From: Litchfieldia sinesaloumensis
Lineage (GTDB): Bacteria; Bacillota; Bacilli; Bacillales; Bacillaceae_L
Length of the DNA stretch: 64,000 nt
Reading direction: 5' to 3'
Assembly (NCBI RefSeq): GCF_900156865.1
Contig: NZ_LT732529.1
Coordinates: 142,300 to 206,299, forward strand
Notes under the pieces: generated by a model
What the model was told of the DNA's origin: nothing
Seen by the model: only the letters and a program-made list of their open reading frames with translations
Database searches by the model: none
Program-made: the position numbers and the translations under genes
Shown here: one piece after another, positions 17,657 through 26,188 of the stretch
Position numbering within the stretch: the stretch's first letter is position 1
How the letters are laid out: each line of letters begins with the position of its first letter

Positions 17657-20449
17657 ATGAATGCCTTTAAACTATTTAAGGCAGACCTAGCAAGAATTGC
17701 ACAAAAGAAGACAGTATTATTTTCAGTTATTGCGGTATTGCTAGTTCCAATTGTGTACGCAGCAATACTACTATCGGCAAAATGGTCACCGTATGACAAT
17801 CTGTCTAACTTGCCAGTTGCTGTCGTCAACCTGGACAAGGGTGCTGTCTCTGGCGGCGAACCTATTAATGTAGGGGAAGATCTTGTTGCTAATATGAAGG
17901 AATCAATGACGTTAGGATTCCAATTTGTTAGCCAAGAACAAGCCCAAAAAGGGTTGGAACATCAAGATTACTATATGGTAATCGAAATCCCTGAGGACTT
18001 TTCAGAAAAGATTACAACTGTTTTAGATGAAAATCCTCAAATACCAGAATTGCGTTATATCCAAAATGAAGGCCTTAACTTTATGGCCGCCCAGGTGACA
18101 AATAGCGCAACAGTGACAATTCGTGAACAACTCGGTAATACCATTACTGAAACCTATGCAAAAAATCTGTTCACTCAATTAGGTGAAATTGCAAGCGGTT
18201 TCAAGAGTGCTTCAGATGGTTCTGAGCAAATCCATTCTGGATCAACAGAACTACATGATGGAACTAGTACAATGCTAGAGTCCTTACAGGAAAAGGCACC
18301 AGATATTGATAGGCTAGCTGCTGGTGCAGAGGAGCTTGAAGCGGGGACTGGGGAGTTATTAAGTAGTTTAACAGGTAAAAAAGGTGATATTGCAAAATTA
18401 GCTGCAGGTGCAAAAGCAGCAAATGATGGTACAGCTGAAATCCTTAGTAACTTAAAAGGGAAGTCTGGTGATATCGCAACACTTGCCAAAGGTTCAAAAG
18501 ATTTGGAAGCAGGAACAAAAGAAATACTGACCAACCTAACTGGAAAACAGCCTGATATATCAAGACTTGCTGAAGGGGCTGCCTCAATAGATTCAGGAGC
18601 AGCGACTATTTTAGGTAGATTAGATGGAAGTGCTGAAAATATTGCTGCACTTGCTGCAGGCTCAAAGGAACTTTCTGCCGGTGTGCAGAGTTTATTAGAC
18701 CAAATTGAAGGCGGTTCTGATAAAATAACTGAGCTTCATCAGGGTGCTTTGGCTTTAGAAAATAGTGGCCCAGTGTTAAAGGGCGGGGCTAAGCAGGTGT
18801 TAGATGGCTTGCAAGAGATTCAATTGAGCGTTGATGGAAAATTGCTACCAGGAGTTCAGGGCTTAAAAGCTGGGGTTGGCGAACTTCGAAATCGTGTAGA
18901 TAGTGAGCTAGCAGTAGGTTCAAAAAAGTTAGCAGATGGATTAGAAGCATACTCTAAGCATCCACTTCTTGCAGCAGACCCACTATTTGCAGCATTAGTT
19001 CAGGGAAGTAAGGATATTAATGCTGGAATTAATGAAGTAATTACCGGCATTGACACTAGATTAACACCAGGAATAGATACACTTGAAAAAGGGATCTATG
19101 AAAAAGGAAATCCAGAAACTCTAAAAAACGGCATCGATGCCCTAGTTGCTGGGCAGTCAACATTATATACAAAAGTGGATAAGGAGCTAGTTCCAGGATT
19201 TACGAGTTTGGCTGATGGTACAACACTACTAGATGCTTCCTGGAAAAAGATGCTGACAGAAATTCCTGTGATGAATAAAGGAGCAAAAACGATTGCTGCT
19301 GGTAACGAAACCGTTAACGAAGGCTGGCAAGCTCTTACTGCTGGGGTAACGGAATTGAAAACTGGTACTTCTCAGATTAGTGTAGGTACTGCAGATGTTA
19401 ATAATGGGTGGAAGGCACTCACTGCGGGTGCTACAGAGTTAAATGCGGGTTCTGCAAAAATAGCTGCTGGTAACCAAACAGTTAACACTGGTTGGCAGAC
19501 GTTAACAGGTGGAGTAACTGAACTTCATGCTGGTACATCCCAAATCGCAGCAGGGAATGCGGATGTTAATAAGGGCTGGCAACAACTTTCTGTAGGAGCA
19601 GCTCAAATCCACGGTGGAGTTCAGCAAGTAAGTGATGGCACCCAAACTGTTAAAACTGGCTGGGGTGATTTAACAGAAGGTGCTACACAGATTAATGATG
19701 GAGTAGGTAAAATTAAGGATGGTAGTGAGGAATTGGCTAGTGGGCTTGGTGATGGTGCTGAAAAGACAAGCGCTATCAATGCTGGTGATTCAAATATTGA
19801 AATGTTCTCATCACCGGTAAAAACTGTTGGCGAAAAAGTAAATAGCTATCAGTATTATCGAGATTCAACAGCACCATACATTATTTCACTTGCACTGTTC
19901 GTGGGTATGCTTATCCTGTCCTTTATTATTGACTTTAAAAAGCCAGCGAACGATCCATCTTCATGGATTAGCTGGTTTGCAAGTAAGTATTTGCAACTTT
20001 CAGTATATGCAATCGGACAGGCATTACTAGTTTCTATATTTGTTTTACTATTCCTAAGATTACAGGTAGGAAGTGCAATTTCGTTCATGTTATTTACCGT
20101 TTTTGTGAGTATGACATTCATGACAATCATTTTCTTCCTAGTAACATTAGCAGGAAATCTTGGCAGATTTTTAGGGTTAGTCTTTATCGTGCTTCAACTC
20201 TCAATCACTGGAGCAAACCTTCCAATTGAGATGCTTCCAGAAGGCTTACGTAACCTTAGCAAGTTTTTACCGCTAACCTATTCAAATGCTGGATTTAAGT
20301 CGATTATATCTCTTAATGATGTCAGTATGATGTGGGCGAATATTGGAATCCTGTTCATTTACTTTGCTATCTTTATAGCATTGGCCGTAGGTGTATTTTT
20401 ACTAAGTGGTAAAAGACAAGAAGAAAATGATATGACCTATTCAGGTTAA
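17657..20449 (+). CDS. yhgE: YhgE/Pip-domain membrane protein
   Basis: A 930-residue integral membrane protein. One N-terminal membrane helix (about 20-42) is followed by a conserved extracytoplasmic domain (SNLPVAVVNLDKGA..), then a very long Ala/Gly/Thr-rich region of short helical pseudo-repeats (about 180-690, e.g. repeating L-x-A-G-x-x-E-L and N-x-G-W-x-x-L-T), and finally an ABC-2-like domain with about five helices (about 735-920). The YhgE/Pip family includes phage-infection protein Pip; physiological role is unclear, sometimes export. It is longer than B. subtilis YhgE (about 775 aa), the extra length being in the repeats. A palindromic operator sits upstream. ATG behind AAAGGGGG. 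Confidence 0.9.
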   Translation: MNAFKLFKADLARIAQKKTVLFSVIAVLLVPIVYAAILLSAKWSPYDNLSNLPVAVVNLDKGAVSGGEPINVGEDLVANMKESMTLGFQFVSQEQAQKGLEHQDYYMVIEIPEDFSEKITTVLDENPQIPELRYIQNEGLNFMAAQVTNSATVTIREQLGNTITETYAKNLFTQLGEIASGFKSASDGSEQIHSGSTELHDGTSTMLESLQEKAPDIDRLAAGAEELEAGTGELLSSLTGKKGDIAKLAAGAKAANDGTAEILSNLKGKSGDIATLAKGSKDLEAGTKEILTNLTGKQPDISRLAEGAASIDSGAATILGRLDGSAENIAALAAGSKELSAGVQSLLDQIEGGSDKITELHQGALALENSGPVLKGGAKQVLDGLQEIQLSVDGKLLPGVQGLKAGVGELRNRVDSELAVGSKKLADGLEAYSKHPLLAADPLFAALVQGSKDINAGINEVITGIDTRLTPGIDTLEKGIYEKGNPETLKNGIDALVAGQSTLYTKVDKELVPGFTSLADGTTLLDASWKKMLTEIPVMNKGAKTIAAGNETVNEGWQALTAGVTELKTGTSQISVGTADVNNGWKALTAGATELNAGSAKIAAGNQTVNTGWQTLTGGVTELHAGTSQIAAGNADVNKGWQQLSVGAAQIHGGVQQVSDGTQTVKTGWGDLTEGATQINDGVGKIKDGSEELASGLGDGAEKTSAINAGDSNIEMFSSPVKTVGEKVNSYQYYRDSTAPYIISLALFVGMLILSFIIDFKKPANDPSSWISWFASKYLQLSVYAIGQALLVSIFVLLFLRLQVGSAISFMLFTVFVSMTFMTIIFFLVTLAGNLGRFLGLVFIVLQLSITGANLPIEMLPEGLRNLSKFLPLTYSNAGFKSIISLNDVSMMWANIGILFIYFAIFIALAVGVFLLSGKRQEENDMTYSG

Positions 20450-20455
20450 CTCTGA

Positions 20456-20494
20456 GACCCGAGATCCCTCACAATGAGGGAGTCGGGTTTTTTC
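20456..20494 (+). terminator. Terminator after yhgE
   Basis: ACCCGAGATCCCTC pairs with GAGGGAGTCGGGT (one bulge), followed by T-run. Confidence 0.88.
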
Positions 20495-20571
20495 TATACA
20501 AAACGCACCTCTGGATAATCTTTTTATAAATATCTAATACTACGTGTATCTTGAGGTCAGGGGGATTTAAA

Positions 20572-21318
20572 GTGATTACGAATGAAATCATATCAATCTT
20601 AGAAAGTAAAATACAGTTTATTGAAAGAGGCGATAAAGCGATTTATTTAGTGGGGCCAATTGAGTTACCAGTAAATTTAGATGGAGAAACAGTTGTTTTT
20701 AAATGGTATTGCTGGCTTCTTTGTAGTGAGGTGACCATTGATACAAATCGTATTATTGAGAAACTATCATCATCCAACCTTGCTGAAATGCAACAATCAA
20801 GTGTTTTGGTATATGGTGATTTTGAACAGGCAGACGAAGCGCTAATCAGAATGCACAGTATCTGTCATACTGGTGATATTTTTGGAAGCAAACGTTGTGA
20901 TTGTGGTTATCAATTGAAACATTCAATGAAGATCATTGTGGAGCATGGGGCAGGAGCTTTATTTTACCTTGCAAATCATGAAGGGCGAGGAATTGGCTTG
21001 TTCAGTAAGGCAATGGCGTATATCCTGCAGGAAAATGGGCTTGATACAGTGGAAGCAAACCTCCAACTAGGGTTTAAGGACGACGCTAGGAATTACGATG
21101 ATGCAATTCGAGTATTAAAAACGTTACGAACAAAACCTGTTTCCTTAATAACGAATAATCCTAAGAAGATTGACGCGTTAAAAAATGCTGGATTGAATGT
21201 TTCAGAGCGAATGCCAATCTGGGGAGATGTGTCAGAATTCAATCAAAAATATTTAAAGACCAAGGTAGAGCGAGCTGGTCACTTAGTTGAAATGGCACAG
21301 GACGAACAACCACTATAG
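20572..21318 (+). CDS. GTP cyclohydrolase II (stand-alone RibA-type)
   Basis: GTP cyclohydrolase II opens GTP to 2,5-diamino-6-ribosylamino-pyrimidinone 5'-phosphate, the first step of riboflavin synthesis. The zinc ligands are Cys98, Cys109 and Cys111 (CHTGDIFGSKRCDCG), followed by the signature HEGRGIGL and the D-D-A-R-x-Y region. Most Bacillus have a bifunctional RibBA; this 248-aa protein lacks the DHBP synthase half. No rib gene or FMN riboswitch is near, so it may be a paralogue serving another pterin- or flavin-like pathway. Start GTG 20572 behind AGGGGG; the upstream TTG would lie before its own ribosome site. Confidence 0.9.
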   Translation: MITNEIISILESKIQFIERGDKAIYLVGPIELPVNLDGETVVFKWYCWLLCSEVTIDTNRIIEKLSSSNLAEMQQSSVLVYGDFEQADEALIRMHSICHTGDIFGSKRCDCGYQLKHSMKIIVEHGAGALFYLANHEGRGIGLFSKAMAYILQENGLDTVEANLQLGFKDDARNYDDAIRVLKTLRTKPVSLITNNPKKIDALKNAGLNVSERMPIWGDVSEFNQKYLKTKVERAGHLVEMAQDEQPL

Positions 21319-21416
21319 GCTCGTGTCTGGGAAGAATTAGCTAGATGTGAACTAGAGCATCGAAAAGGGTTCGGTCAAGGAATAATTTTGGGAGTAAATC
21401 CGCAAAAGCTCATAAG

Positions 21417-21950
21417 AGGTTCACGTATGTAAGAAATCAGGGGATTGCGAACCCGCAAGTCCACTTAATAGGTTTGAATATGTAAGAAATTAGGGAACGC
21501 TGAACCCGCAAAGGCTCTTAACAGGTTCGCACATGGAAGAAATTAGGGAACACCGACCCCGCAAAGGCTCTTAACAGGTTCGCATATGGAAGAAATTAGG
21601 TAACGCCGACCCCGCAAAGGCTCTTAACAGGTTCGCAAGTGGAAGAAATTAGGTAACACCGAACTCGCAAAGGTTCTTAACAGGTTCGCATATGGAAGAA
21701 ATTAGGGAACACCGAACTCGCAAAGGCTCTTAACAGGTTCGCATATGGAAGAAATCAGGGAACAATGAACCCGCAAAGGCTCTTAACAGGTTCGCATATG
21801 GAAGAAATTGGGTAACACTGAACCCGCAAGCCCGCTTAACAGGTTCGCACATGGAGTAAATCAGGAAACACCGACCCGCAATGACCCAAAAGAATTTAGC
21901 ACATGAAATAAATTAGGTAACTACAACCCTACAAACACTAAAAAGGGGTC
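21417..21950. repeat. Array B: eight 53-bp tandem repeats plus decayed copies
   Basis: Exact 53-bp periodicity from 21417 to 21840 (eight units); one recognisable ninth starts at 21841 and remnants go on to about 21950. Units begin AGGTTCGCA, contain TGGAAGAAATTAGG, then CCGAACCCGCAAAGG and end CTCTTAAC. GGTTCG and CGAACC within a unit can pair. The scaffold (AGGT-CGCA, TGGA, AAATTAGG, CGAACC, GCAAA at the same offsets) is shared with array A 16 kb away, showing a common origin. The 700-bp gap from 21319 to 22024 contains no credible gene. Confidence 0.92.
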
Positions 21951-22024
21951 CGCAGCTGAATATTAATCAGGAGTGCGAACCCAAACCCTATTATCACTAA
22001 TAATCATAACTAATTACATTCCAA

Positions 22025-22396
22025 TTAGGAATCATAAGGAAAGTTATCACCTTCGTAATTCTTAAATGGCGGGAGAAACTGTATGACAATTACTACAGGC
22101 AACAAGTAACCAATCAATGCTTCAATAATAGCTACAGCCCTTGATACCCCAAATGGCGTTACATCTCCATACCCAACTGATAAAAGGGTAATTGCACTAA
22201 AATATAAGGAGCGGGTCACCATGTCGATGGACTGCTCCTGGTGCGACTCAGAGGCATAATGATCATGAACAGATCCTAGATCAAGTATATCTAAAAAAAT
22301 ATATATAACTGCAAATGTTAATAATGTATTAAGATAGACAACGATGAAAATTAATCCACGATACAGAGTTTTCTTGCGGTGTATGAATGATTTCAT
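22025..22396 (-). CDS. Two-transmembrane potassium channel
   Basis: A 123-residue membrane protein of the Ion_trans_2 type. Two hydrophobic helices (about residues 12-38 and 85-105) flank a pore loop with SVGYGDVTPFG, the K+-selectivity signature (T-x-G-Y-G-D with Ser-Val at the first places). No RCK or other regulatory domain follows, so it resembles a minimal KcsA-like channel that works as a tetramer. ATG start; ribosome site is weak (AGGGATGTG). Neighbour on the same strand upstream is a large membrane protein with its own 130-bp spacer. Confidence 0.9.
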   Translation of the reverse strand: MKSFIHRKKTLYRGLIFIVVYLNTLLTFAVIYIFLDILDLGSVHDHYASESHQEQSIDMVTRSLYFSAITLLSVGYGDVTPFGVSRAVAIIEALIGYLLPVVIVIQFLPPFKNYEGDNFPYDS

Positions 22397-22525
22397 ATAA
22401 AACTCACATCCCTTACAGGCGTCCTTTATATATGTATATTAAGAAGTCAGTAGAATAGACTAGCCTTCCAATATCCTTGTGAAATGAAAAAACTCGGCAA
22501 ATTTGCCGAGTAATGCTGCCCCATG

Positions 22526-23602
22526 CTATTGAGGTAAATCGTTCATTTTAGACTGATTTAATGCTTGGAAGAATGCTTCTTTATCATCTGCAGTGACATA
22601 CATCTTAGTAATCTTCTTTCTCTTGCCAAATGGGAGATAGGCAAATATAGGTTCTGCTAATTCAATTTCGAATTGTGGATCTTCTTCAAAAAGATCTGGA
22701 AGGGTAATTGAAAAACTCTCCTTTTCTTTTTCTCTAGTCTTTTTATCTGTAACGGATGCTTGCACAGATTTGATGTTGTCTAAATTAACTTCAATTTCAC
22801 GTCGAATACCGACCTGTGCAAAAAGCTTATTGTCTTTTAAGACAATAGGTGAAAGACGTACAGCTTGGTAATCTGCAACAATCCAGAGTAGTGCATATAG
22901 ATCCAAAATGGTTATAATCCATGCGGCAGTATGACCCCAGAAATGAGCAATTAAAAAGTGAATTCCAATTACCTCAATGACCATTGCATGTACAAGCATG
23001 ATAAACAAACCGAAGTATCCAGACTTTGTATGAATTGTGAATACATGCGAGCCTGCTTTATTCTCCCATTTCTTCTTCCAAACAAAGAATGCATAATAGA
23101 AAATGGTGAAATCGTAAACAAGAAAATCAATAAGTTTTTTCTTCCCAAATGTTTTATACAAAGCGTTACGCATTGTAGAAGGGTAATAAAAACAGTTTTC
23201 TTTTTGTTCTTTGTAATTACGAATAAGTATTGGAATTTTACGTAGTAATAAGCTGGCAAGATATAATTCAATTACAATAAAAACTGCCTCGACTAATAAA
23301 ATTCCGTACTTAGCGTACTTAAAAATATCACTGTTATGATGTGGAACAATGAAATAAGAAAACCAAAAGCCGGCGATAACTACAGGAAGAAGTGTAATTA
23401 AAGAGAGACGGTTGCGTACCACTAGCAAATAGAAAAAGAGTGGTAATACAATAGTTAAATCAAACATGGAGGCGAGTATCAGTGTATCCGTTATTGGCTC
23501 GAATGGCTGAACCACCATAATGGTATAATTTGAGCTCAAGATTAACAGTGCTACTATTAGAAACAGATAAATTGATTTGTTCTTTTTGAGTGAAAGCACC
23601 AT
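22526..23602 (-). CDS. Conserved integral membrane protein, unknown function
   Basis: A 358-residue protein with about seven hydrophobic helices up to residue 245, followed by a soluble C-terminal domain (RREIEVNLDNIKSVQASV ... FLPYGKRKKI-like strands) that could fold as a PH-like beta domain. Bacillus homologues of this kind often carry the label beta-carotene 15,15'-monooxygenase, which nothing in the sequence supports. ATG start behind AAGGGGGAT. The adjoining MarR regulator gene upstream suggests possible joint control. Confidence 0.78.
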   Translation of the reverse strand: MVLSLKKNKSIYLFLIVALLILSSNYTIMVVQPFEPITDTLILASMFDLTIVLPLFFYLLVVRNRLSLITLLPVVIAGFWFSYFIVPHHNSDIFKYAKYGILLVEAVFIVIELYLASLLLRKIPILIRNYKEQKENCFYYPSTMRNALYKTFGKKKLIDFLVYDFTIFYYAFFVWKKKWENKAGSHVFTIHTKSGYFGLFIMLVHAMVIEVIGIHFLIAHFWGHTAAWIITILDLYALLWIVADYQAVRLSPIVLKDNKLFAQVGIRREIEVNLDNIKSVQASVTDKKTREKEKESFSITLPDLFEEDPQFEIELAEPIFAYLPFGKRKKITKMYVTADDKEAFFQALNQSKMNDLPQ

Positions 23603-23624
23603 GGGACATCCCCCTTAATTTTGT

Positions 23625-23810
23625 TTAGTACACGGATTTGAAGTGGATACCAAAAGTAGTGGAAAAGGATATGAACAATAATCGAACCGAAGTTCCTACA
23701 TGTAAAAATGAAAACCCCGTCAAATCTTTTGTCTCGCTTGCAGAGATATAAAATATTGCCAGTATACAAATGATACTGGTCAAAAGGACTAGGCTACGAA
23801 CCATTTTCAT
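23625..23810 (-). CDS. Possible small membrane protein
   Basis: A 61-codon frame with one N-terminal hydrophobic helix (MVRSLVLLTSIICILAIFYIS) starting inside the 3' end of the MarR gene (17-nt overlap) and ending 23 nt before the next gene. The arrangement marR - small membrane protein - large membrane protein could be an operon. There is no clear ribosome site, only possible translational coupling. I do not recognise a family. Confidence 0.35.
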   Translation of the reverse strand: MKMVRSLVLLTSIICILAIFYISASETKDLTGFSFLHVGTSVRLLFISFSTTFGIHFKSVY

Positions 23811-24240
23811 CGGAAGTAATTATTATCGTATGCAGTTTTCTAACGATAGTTTGGAACTGTATCATTTCCTCTTCAGTTAGTTTTGAGTAATATTTCTCCA
23901 TAATTACTTGATCGATTTTTTCACTTTCCTTATACATTTCTTTCCCCTTCGAACCAAGAGATATGAGAATTTCACGTCTGTTATTAGGATTAATTTCTCT
24001 TTTAATGTACTGTTCACTTTCTAATTTGTTTAAGAGCTGGCTGGTAGCACTGGCTGATATCTTCATGAGCTGCGCTAATTCATTTACCGTAATCGTTCCT
24101 GCTTGGTAGACATGGTGTAAGACAATTGATTGTTTGGTGGTAATGTCATATTGGAAGATGGCTTCAAATTCCTTGAGCAAAAGTGCATTGACCTCATCGA
24201 GAAGAGTAAAAGTTTCTTTCATATATGCTGTTGTATCCAT
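23794..24240 (-). CDS. MarR-family transcriptional regulator
   Basis: A 148-residue winged-helix repressor. The DNA-binding part is TVNELAQLMKISASATSQLLNKLESEQYIKRE (about residues 50-82) followed by the wing NPNNRREILISLGSKG. ATG 24240 lies 8 nt after AAAGGAGGG and gives the usual length; an earlier in-frame start would include the ribosome site. A palindrome over its own transcription start suggests autorepression. Probable targets are itself and the downstream membrane protein genes. Confidence 0.9.
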   Translation of the reverse strand: MDTTAYMKETFTLLDEVNALLLKEFEAIFQYDITTKQSIVLHHVYQAGTITVNELAQLMKISASATSQLLNKLESEQYIKREINPNNRREILISLGSKGKEMYKESEKIDQVIMEKYYSKLTEEEMIQFQTIVRKLHTIIITSDENGS

Positions 24241-24275
24241 ATTACACCCTCCTTTAATGTTAATATCAATAAACA

Positions 24276-24291
24276 TTTAAGTTACCTTAAA
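24276..24291. promoter_or_regulatory. MarR operator (palindrome)
   Basis: TTTAAG-TTAC-CTTAAA, perfect 6-bp arms. It overlaps the transcription start expected from the promoter at 24295-24323, a typical repressor position. Confidence 0.6.
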
Positions 24292-24294
24292 TAT

Positions 24295-24323
24295 ATTATA
24301 AAATTAAACGTTTTCCTTGGCAA
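24295..24323 (-). promoter_or_regulatory. Sigma-A promoter of the marR gene
   Basis: On the minus strand TTGCCA, 17-nt spacer, TATAAT: a near-consensus vegetative promoter. Confidence 0.75.
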
Positions 24324-24325
24324 CA

Positions 24326-24352
24326 AAAAAAGGCGGCTTTTGCCACCTTTTT
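24326..24352 (-). terminator. Terminator after pit
   Basis: On the minus strand AAGGTGGC pairs with GCCGCCTT across AAAA, followed by a T-run. The stem begins at the pit stop codon. Confidence 0.82.
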
Positions 24353-25349
24353 AAAAAAATAGGTTGATGATTTGAAAAATGATTCCAGCTAATAATGCTG
24401 AAATAGGAAGCGTAATCACCCAAGTGAGAACGATTTTACGAGCGACCCCCCACTTAACCCCTTTAATCCGCTGTGCGGAGCCTACGCCCATGATAGCAGA
24501 TGAGATAACATGAGTTGTGCTAACTGGTAAATGAATGTACGTCGCTCCAAATATGATGAGAGCAGAAGACAAATCTGCTGCCGCTCCATTTATAGGACGG
24601 ATTTTCATAATTTTACCGCCAACTGTTTTAATAATTTTCCAACCACCAATTGAAGTACCAAGCCCCATGGCAGTTGCAGCGGCAATTCGTACCCATAACG
24701 GAACATCAGTAGAGGTGGTGAATCCTCCAGCTATTAATGCCATCGTCATAATCCCCATTGCTTTTTGAGCATCATTTGTTCCATGGGTAAATGCCTGAAG
24801 TGAGGCAGTGAAAATTTGAAAAATCCTAAAGCCCTTATTTGTTTTATATAGTGTTGAGTTACGAAAGATGACCTTAAATAGACTCATCATTATAAATCCA
24901 ACTGCTAATGCAATAAAAGGGGAAAGAATAAGTGCTTGTATGATTTTTATAAAGCCACTGTAGTTTAATATCCCAAATCCAGCAGCGGAGATAGCCGCCC
25001 CTGCTATTGAACCAATTAAGGCGTGAGATGAGCTACTAGGAATACCGTAATACCAAGTTAACAGGTTCCAAGCTATTGCCGAAAGGAGCGCCGCCAAAAT
25101 AACAACAGTTCCATTTTCAATTGCGAACGGATCTACAATGTCTTTAGTGATAGTTTTGGCTACACCTGTAAAAGTTATCGCGCCGATAAAGTTCATTGAA
25201 GCAGCTAAAATAATAGCAACTCTTGGCTTAAGCGCCTTAGTCGATACACTGGTTGCAATCGCATTAGCTGTATCATGAAAACCATTAATAAAATCAAATG
25301 CTAGGGCAAAGAAAATAATTAAAATGGTGAGTAATAGTAAAGTATCCAT
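24351..25349 (-). CDS. pit: PiT-family inorganic phosphate transporter
   Basis: A 332-residue membrane protein of the PiT family, driven by cation symport. The duplicated signature is visible: FDFINGFHDTANAIATSVSTKAL near the N-terminus and FTHGTNDAQKAMGIM in the middle, each with the G-x-N-D/H-D-x-x-N pattern, and about ten helices. It lies 17 bp after the DUF47 gene, the ykaA-pit arrangement of B. subtilis. ATG start; the operon ends in a terminator. Confidence 0.95.
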   Translation of the reverse strand: MDTLLLLTILIIFFALAFDFINGFHDTANAIATSVSTKALKPRVAIILAASMNFIGAITFTGVAKTITKDIVDPFAIENGTVVILAALLSAIAWNLLTWYYGIPSSSSHALIGSIAGAAISAAGFGILNYSGFIKIIQALILSPFIALAVGFIMMSLFKVIFRNSTLYKTNKGFRIFQIFTASLQAFTHGTNDAQKAMGIMTMALIAGGFTTSTDVPLWVRIAAATAMGLGTSIGGWKIIKTVGGKIMKIRPINGAAADLSSALIIFGATYIHLPVSTTHVISSAIMGVGSAQRIKGVKWGVARKIVLTWVITLPISALLAGIIFQIINLFF

Positions 25350-25366
25350 GCTAGTATGATTCTCCC

Positions 25367-25987
25367 TTAGGCGTTTCTCATAATAATCGTTTCAAGTGTA
25401 TCTGCAACGTCTTCACAGGAATCTGATACGCCTTCGAGAATCTCGTATATCTCCTTAATTTGAATAATTTTTATAGGATCAGTTACATTTTGAAAAAGTT
25501 GTTTTAATGAAATACGAAAAATCTCATCACATTGCGATTCATAGTCATTGATTTTAATCGTATGTTGCCGTATCTCTAATAGCTTTTTTGAAGACAGAAG
25601 CTCAATTGCTTTAATAATTTCGATTGTGCTTTTATGAATGTGGTCAGCGTAAGAATTCATATATTCATCAGTTTCTGTCAACGAGTAAATTTCAAAGCGT
25701 TCCGCACATTGCTCCATTCCGTCCAAAACATCATCCATCTTGATGGCTAAATGTAAGATGTCCTCCCGTTCAATTGGAGTAATGAATGATTTATTTAACT
25801 CAGTTATTAAGCCATGGATTATTTTGTCCCCCTTCTTTTCATAGTTCTTCATTTCAAATGAAAATTCTTTCAGGTTAGAGACATTTTTAATTTTAAACTG
25901 AACAAAATAATCAGCTGCTTCTTTTAAATTTACGGAAATGGATGATAGTGCGTCAAAAAAAACATCTTTTTTCTTGTTTCCAAACAT
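25367..25987 (-). CDS. ykaA: DUF47 / PhoU-like protein
   Basis: A 206-residue all-helical protein of the DUF47 family, related to PhoU. It shows repeated E/D-x-x-D metal-type motifs (EREDILHLAIKMDDVLDGME; EGVSDSCEDVADTLE). Such proteins are encoded directly before PiT transporters and are thought to modulate phosphate uptake. Here it is co-transcribed with pit. ATG behind TGGAGGAT. Divergent from the 26.2-29.7 kb operon with a 200-bp shared upstream region. Confidence 0.92.
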   Translation of the reverse strand: MFGNKKKDVFFDALSSISVNLKEAADYFVQFKIKNVSNLKEFSFEMKNYEKKGDKIIHGLITELNKSFITPIEREDILHLAIKMDDVLDGMEQCAERFEIYSLTETDEYMNSYADHIHKSTIEIIKAIELLSSKKLLEIRQHTIKINDYESQCDEIFRISLKQLFQNVTDPIKIIQIKEIYEILEGVSDSCEDVADTLETIIMRNA

Positions 25988-26103
25988 AGTGTTTAATCCT
26001 CCAGCAAAAATAACTTAACACACGATTGAATTTCAAAATGTTCACATGTGTTTAGGTGTAAAACTTATTGTTTTAGTATCTATAGAAAATTCAGGGAATA
26101 TAC

Positions 26104-26131
26104 TTGAAATTTATCTATTATCGTGTAAAAT
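26104..26131 (+). promoter_or_regulatory. Promoter of the DUF3419 operon
   Basis: TTGAAA (26104-26109), 16-nt spacer, TAAAAT (26126-26131). The -10 lies inside the first palindromic operator. Confidence 0.55.
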
Positions 26132-26136
26132 TACAC
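26123..26136. promoter_or_regulatory. Palindromic operator O1 of the DUF3419 operon
   Basis: GTGTAAAATTACAC: arms GTGTAA / TTACAC with a 2-bp centre. It covers the proposed -10 box, so a bound protein would repress. No regulator gene adjoins. Confidence 0.65.
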
Positions 26137-26149
26137 TAAAGAGAAAATG

Positions 26150-26163
26150 GTGTAATTTTACAC
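26150..26163. promoter_or_regulatory. Palindromic operator O2 of the DUF3419 operon
   Basis: GTGTAATTTTACAC is the exact reverse complement of O1, centred 27 bp downstream; both are followed by TAAAG. A further half-site GTGTAA lies at 26181-26186, just before the first start codon. Confidence 0.65.
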
Positions 26164-26188
26164 TAAAGGAATTGGCTGGTGTGTAAAG

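Noticed and set aside
21417-21950. CRISPR array
   Set aside because: The 53-bp units are contiguous with no spacers of differing sequence and no cas genes.
26123-26163. PhoP (Pho box) control of the DUF3419 operon
   Set aside because: TTACAC-like words are 27 bp apart rather than the 11-bp period of PhoP repeats; they fit palindromic operators better.
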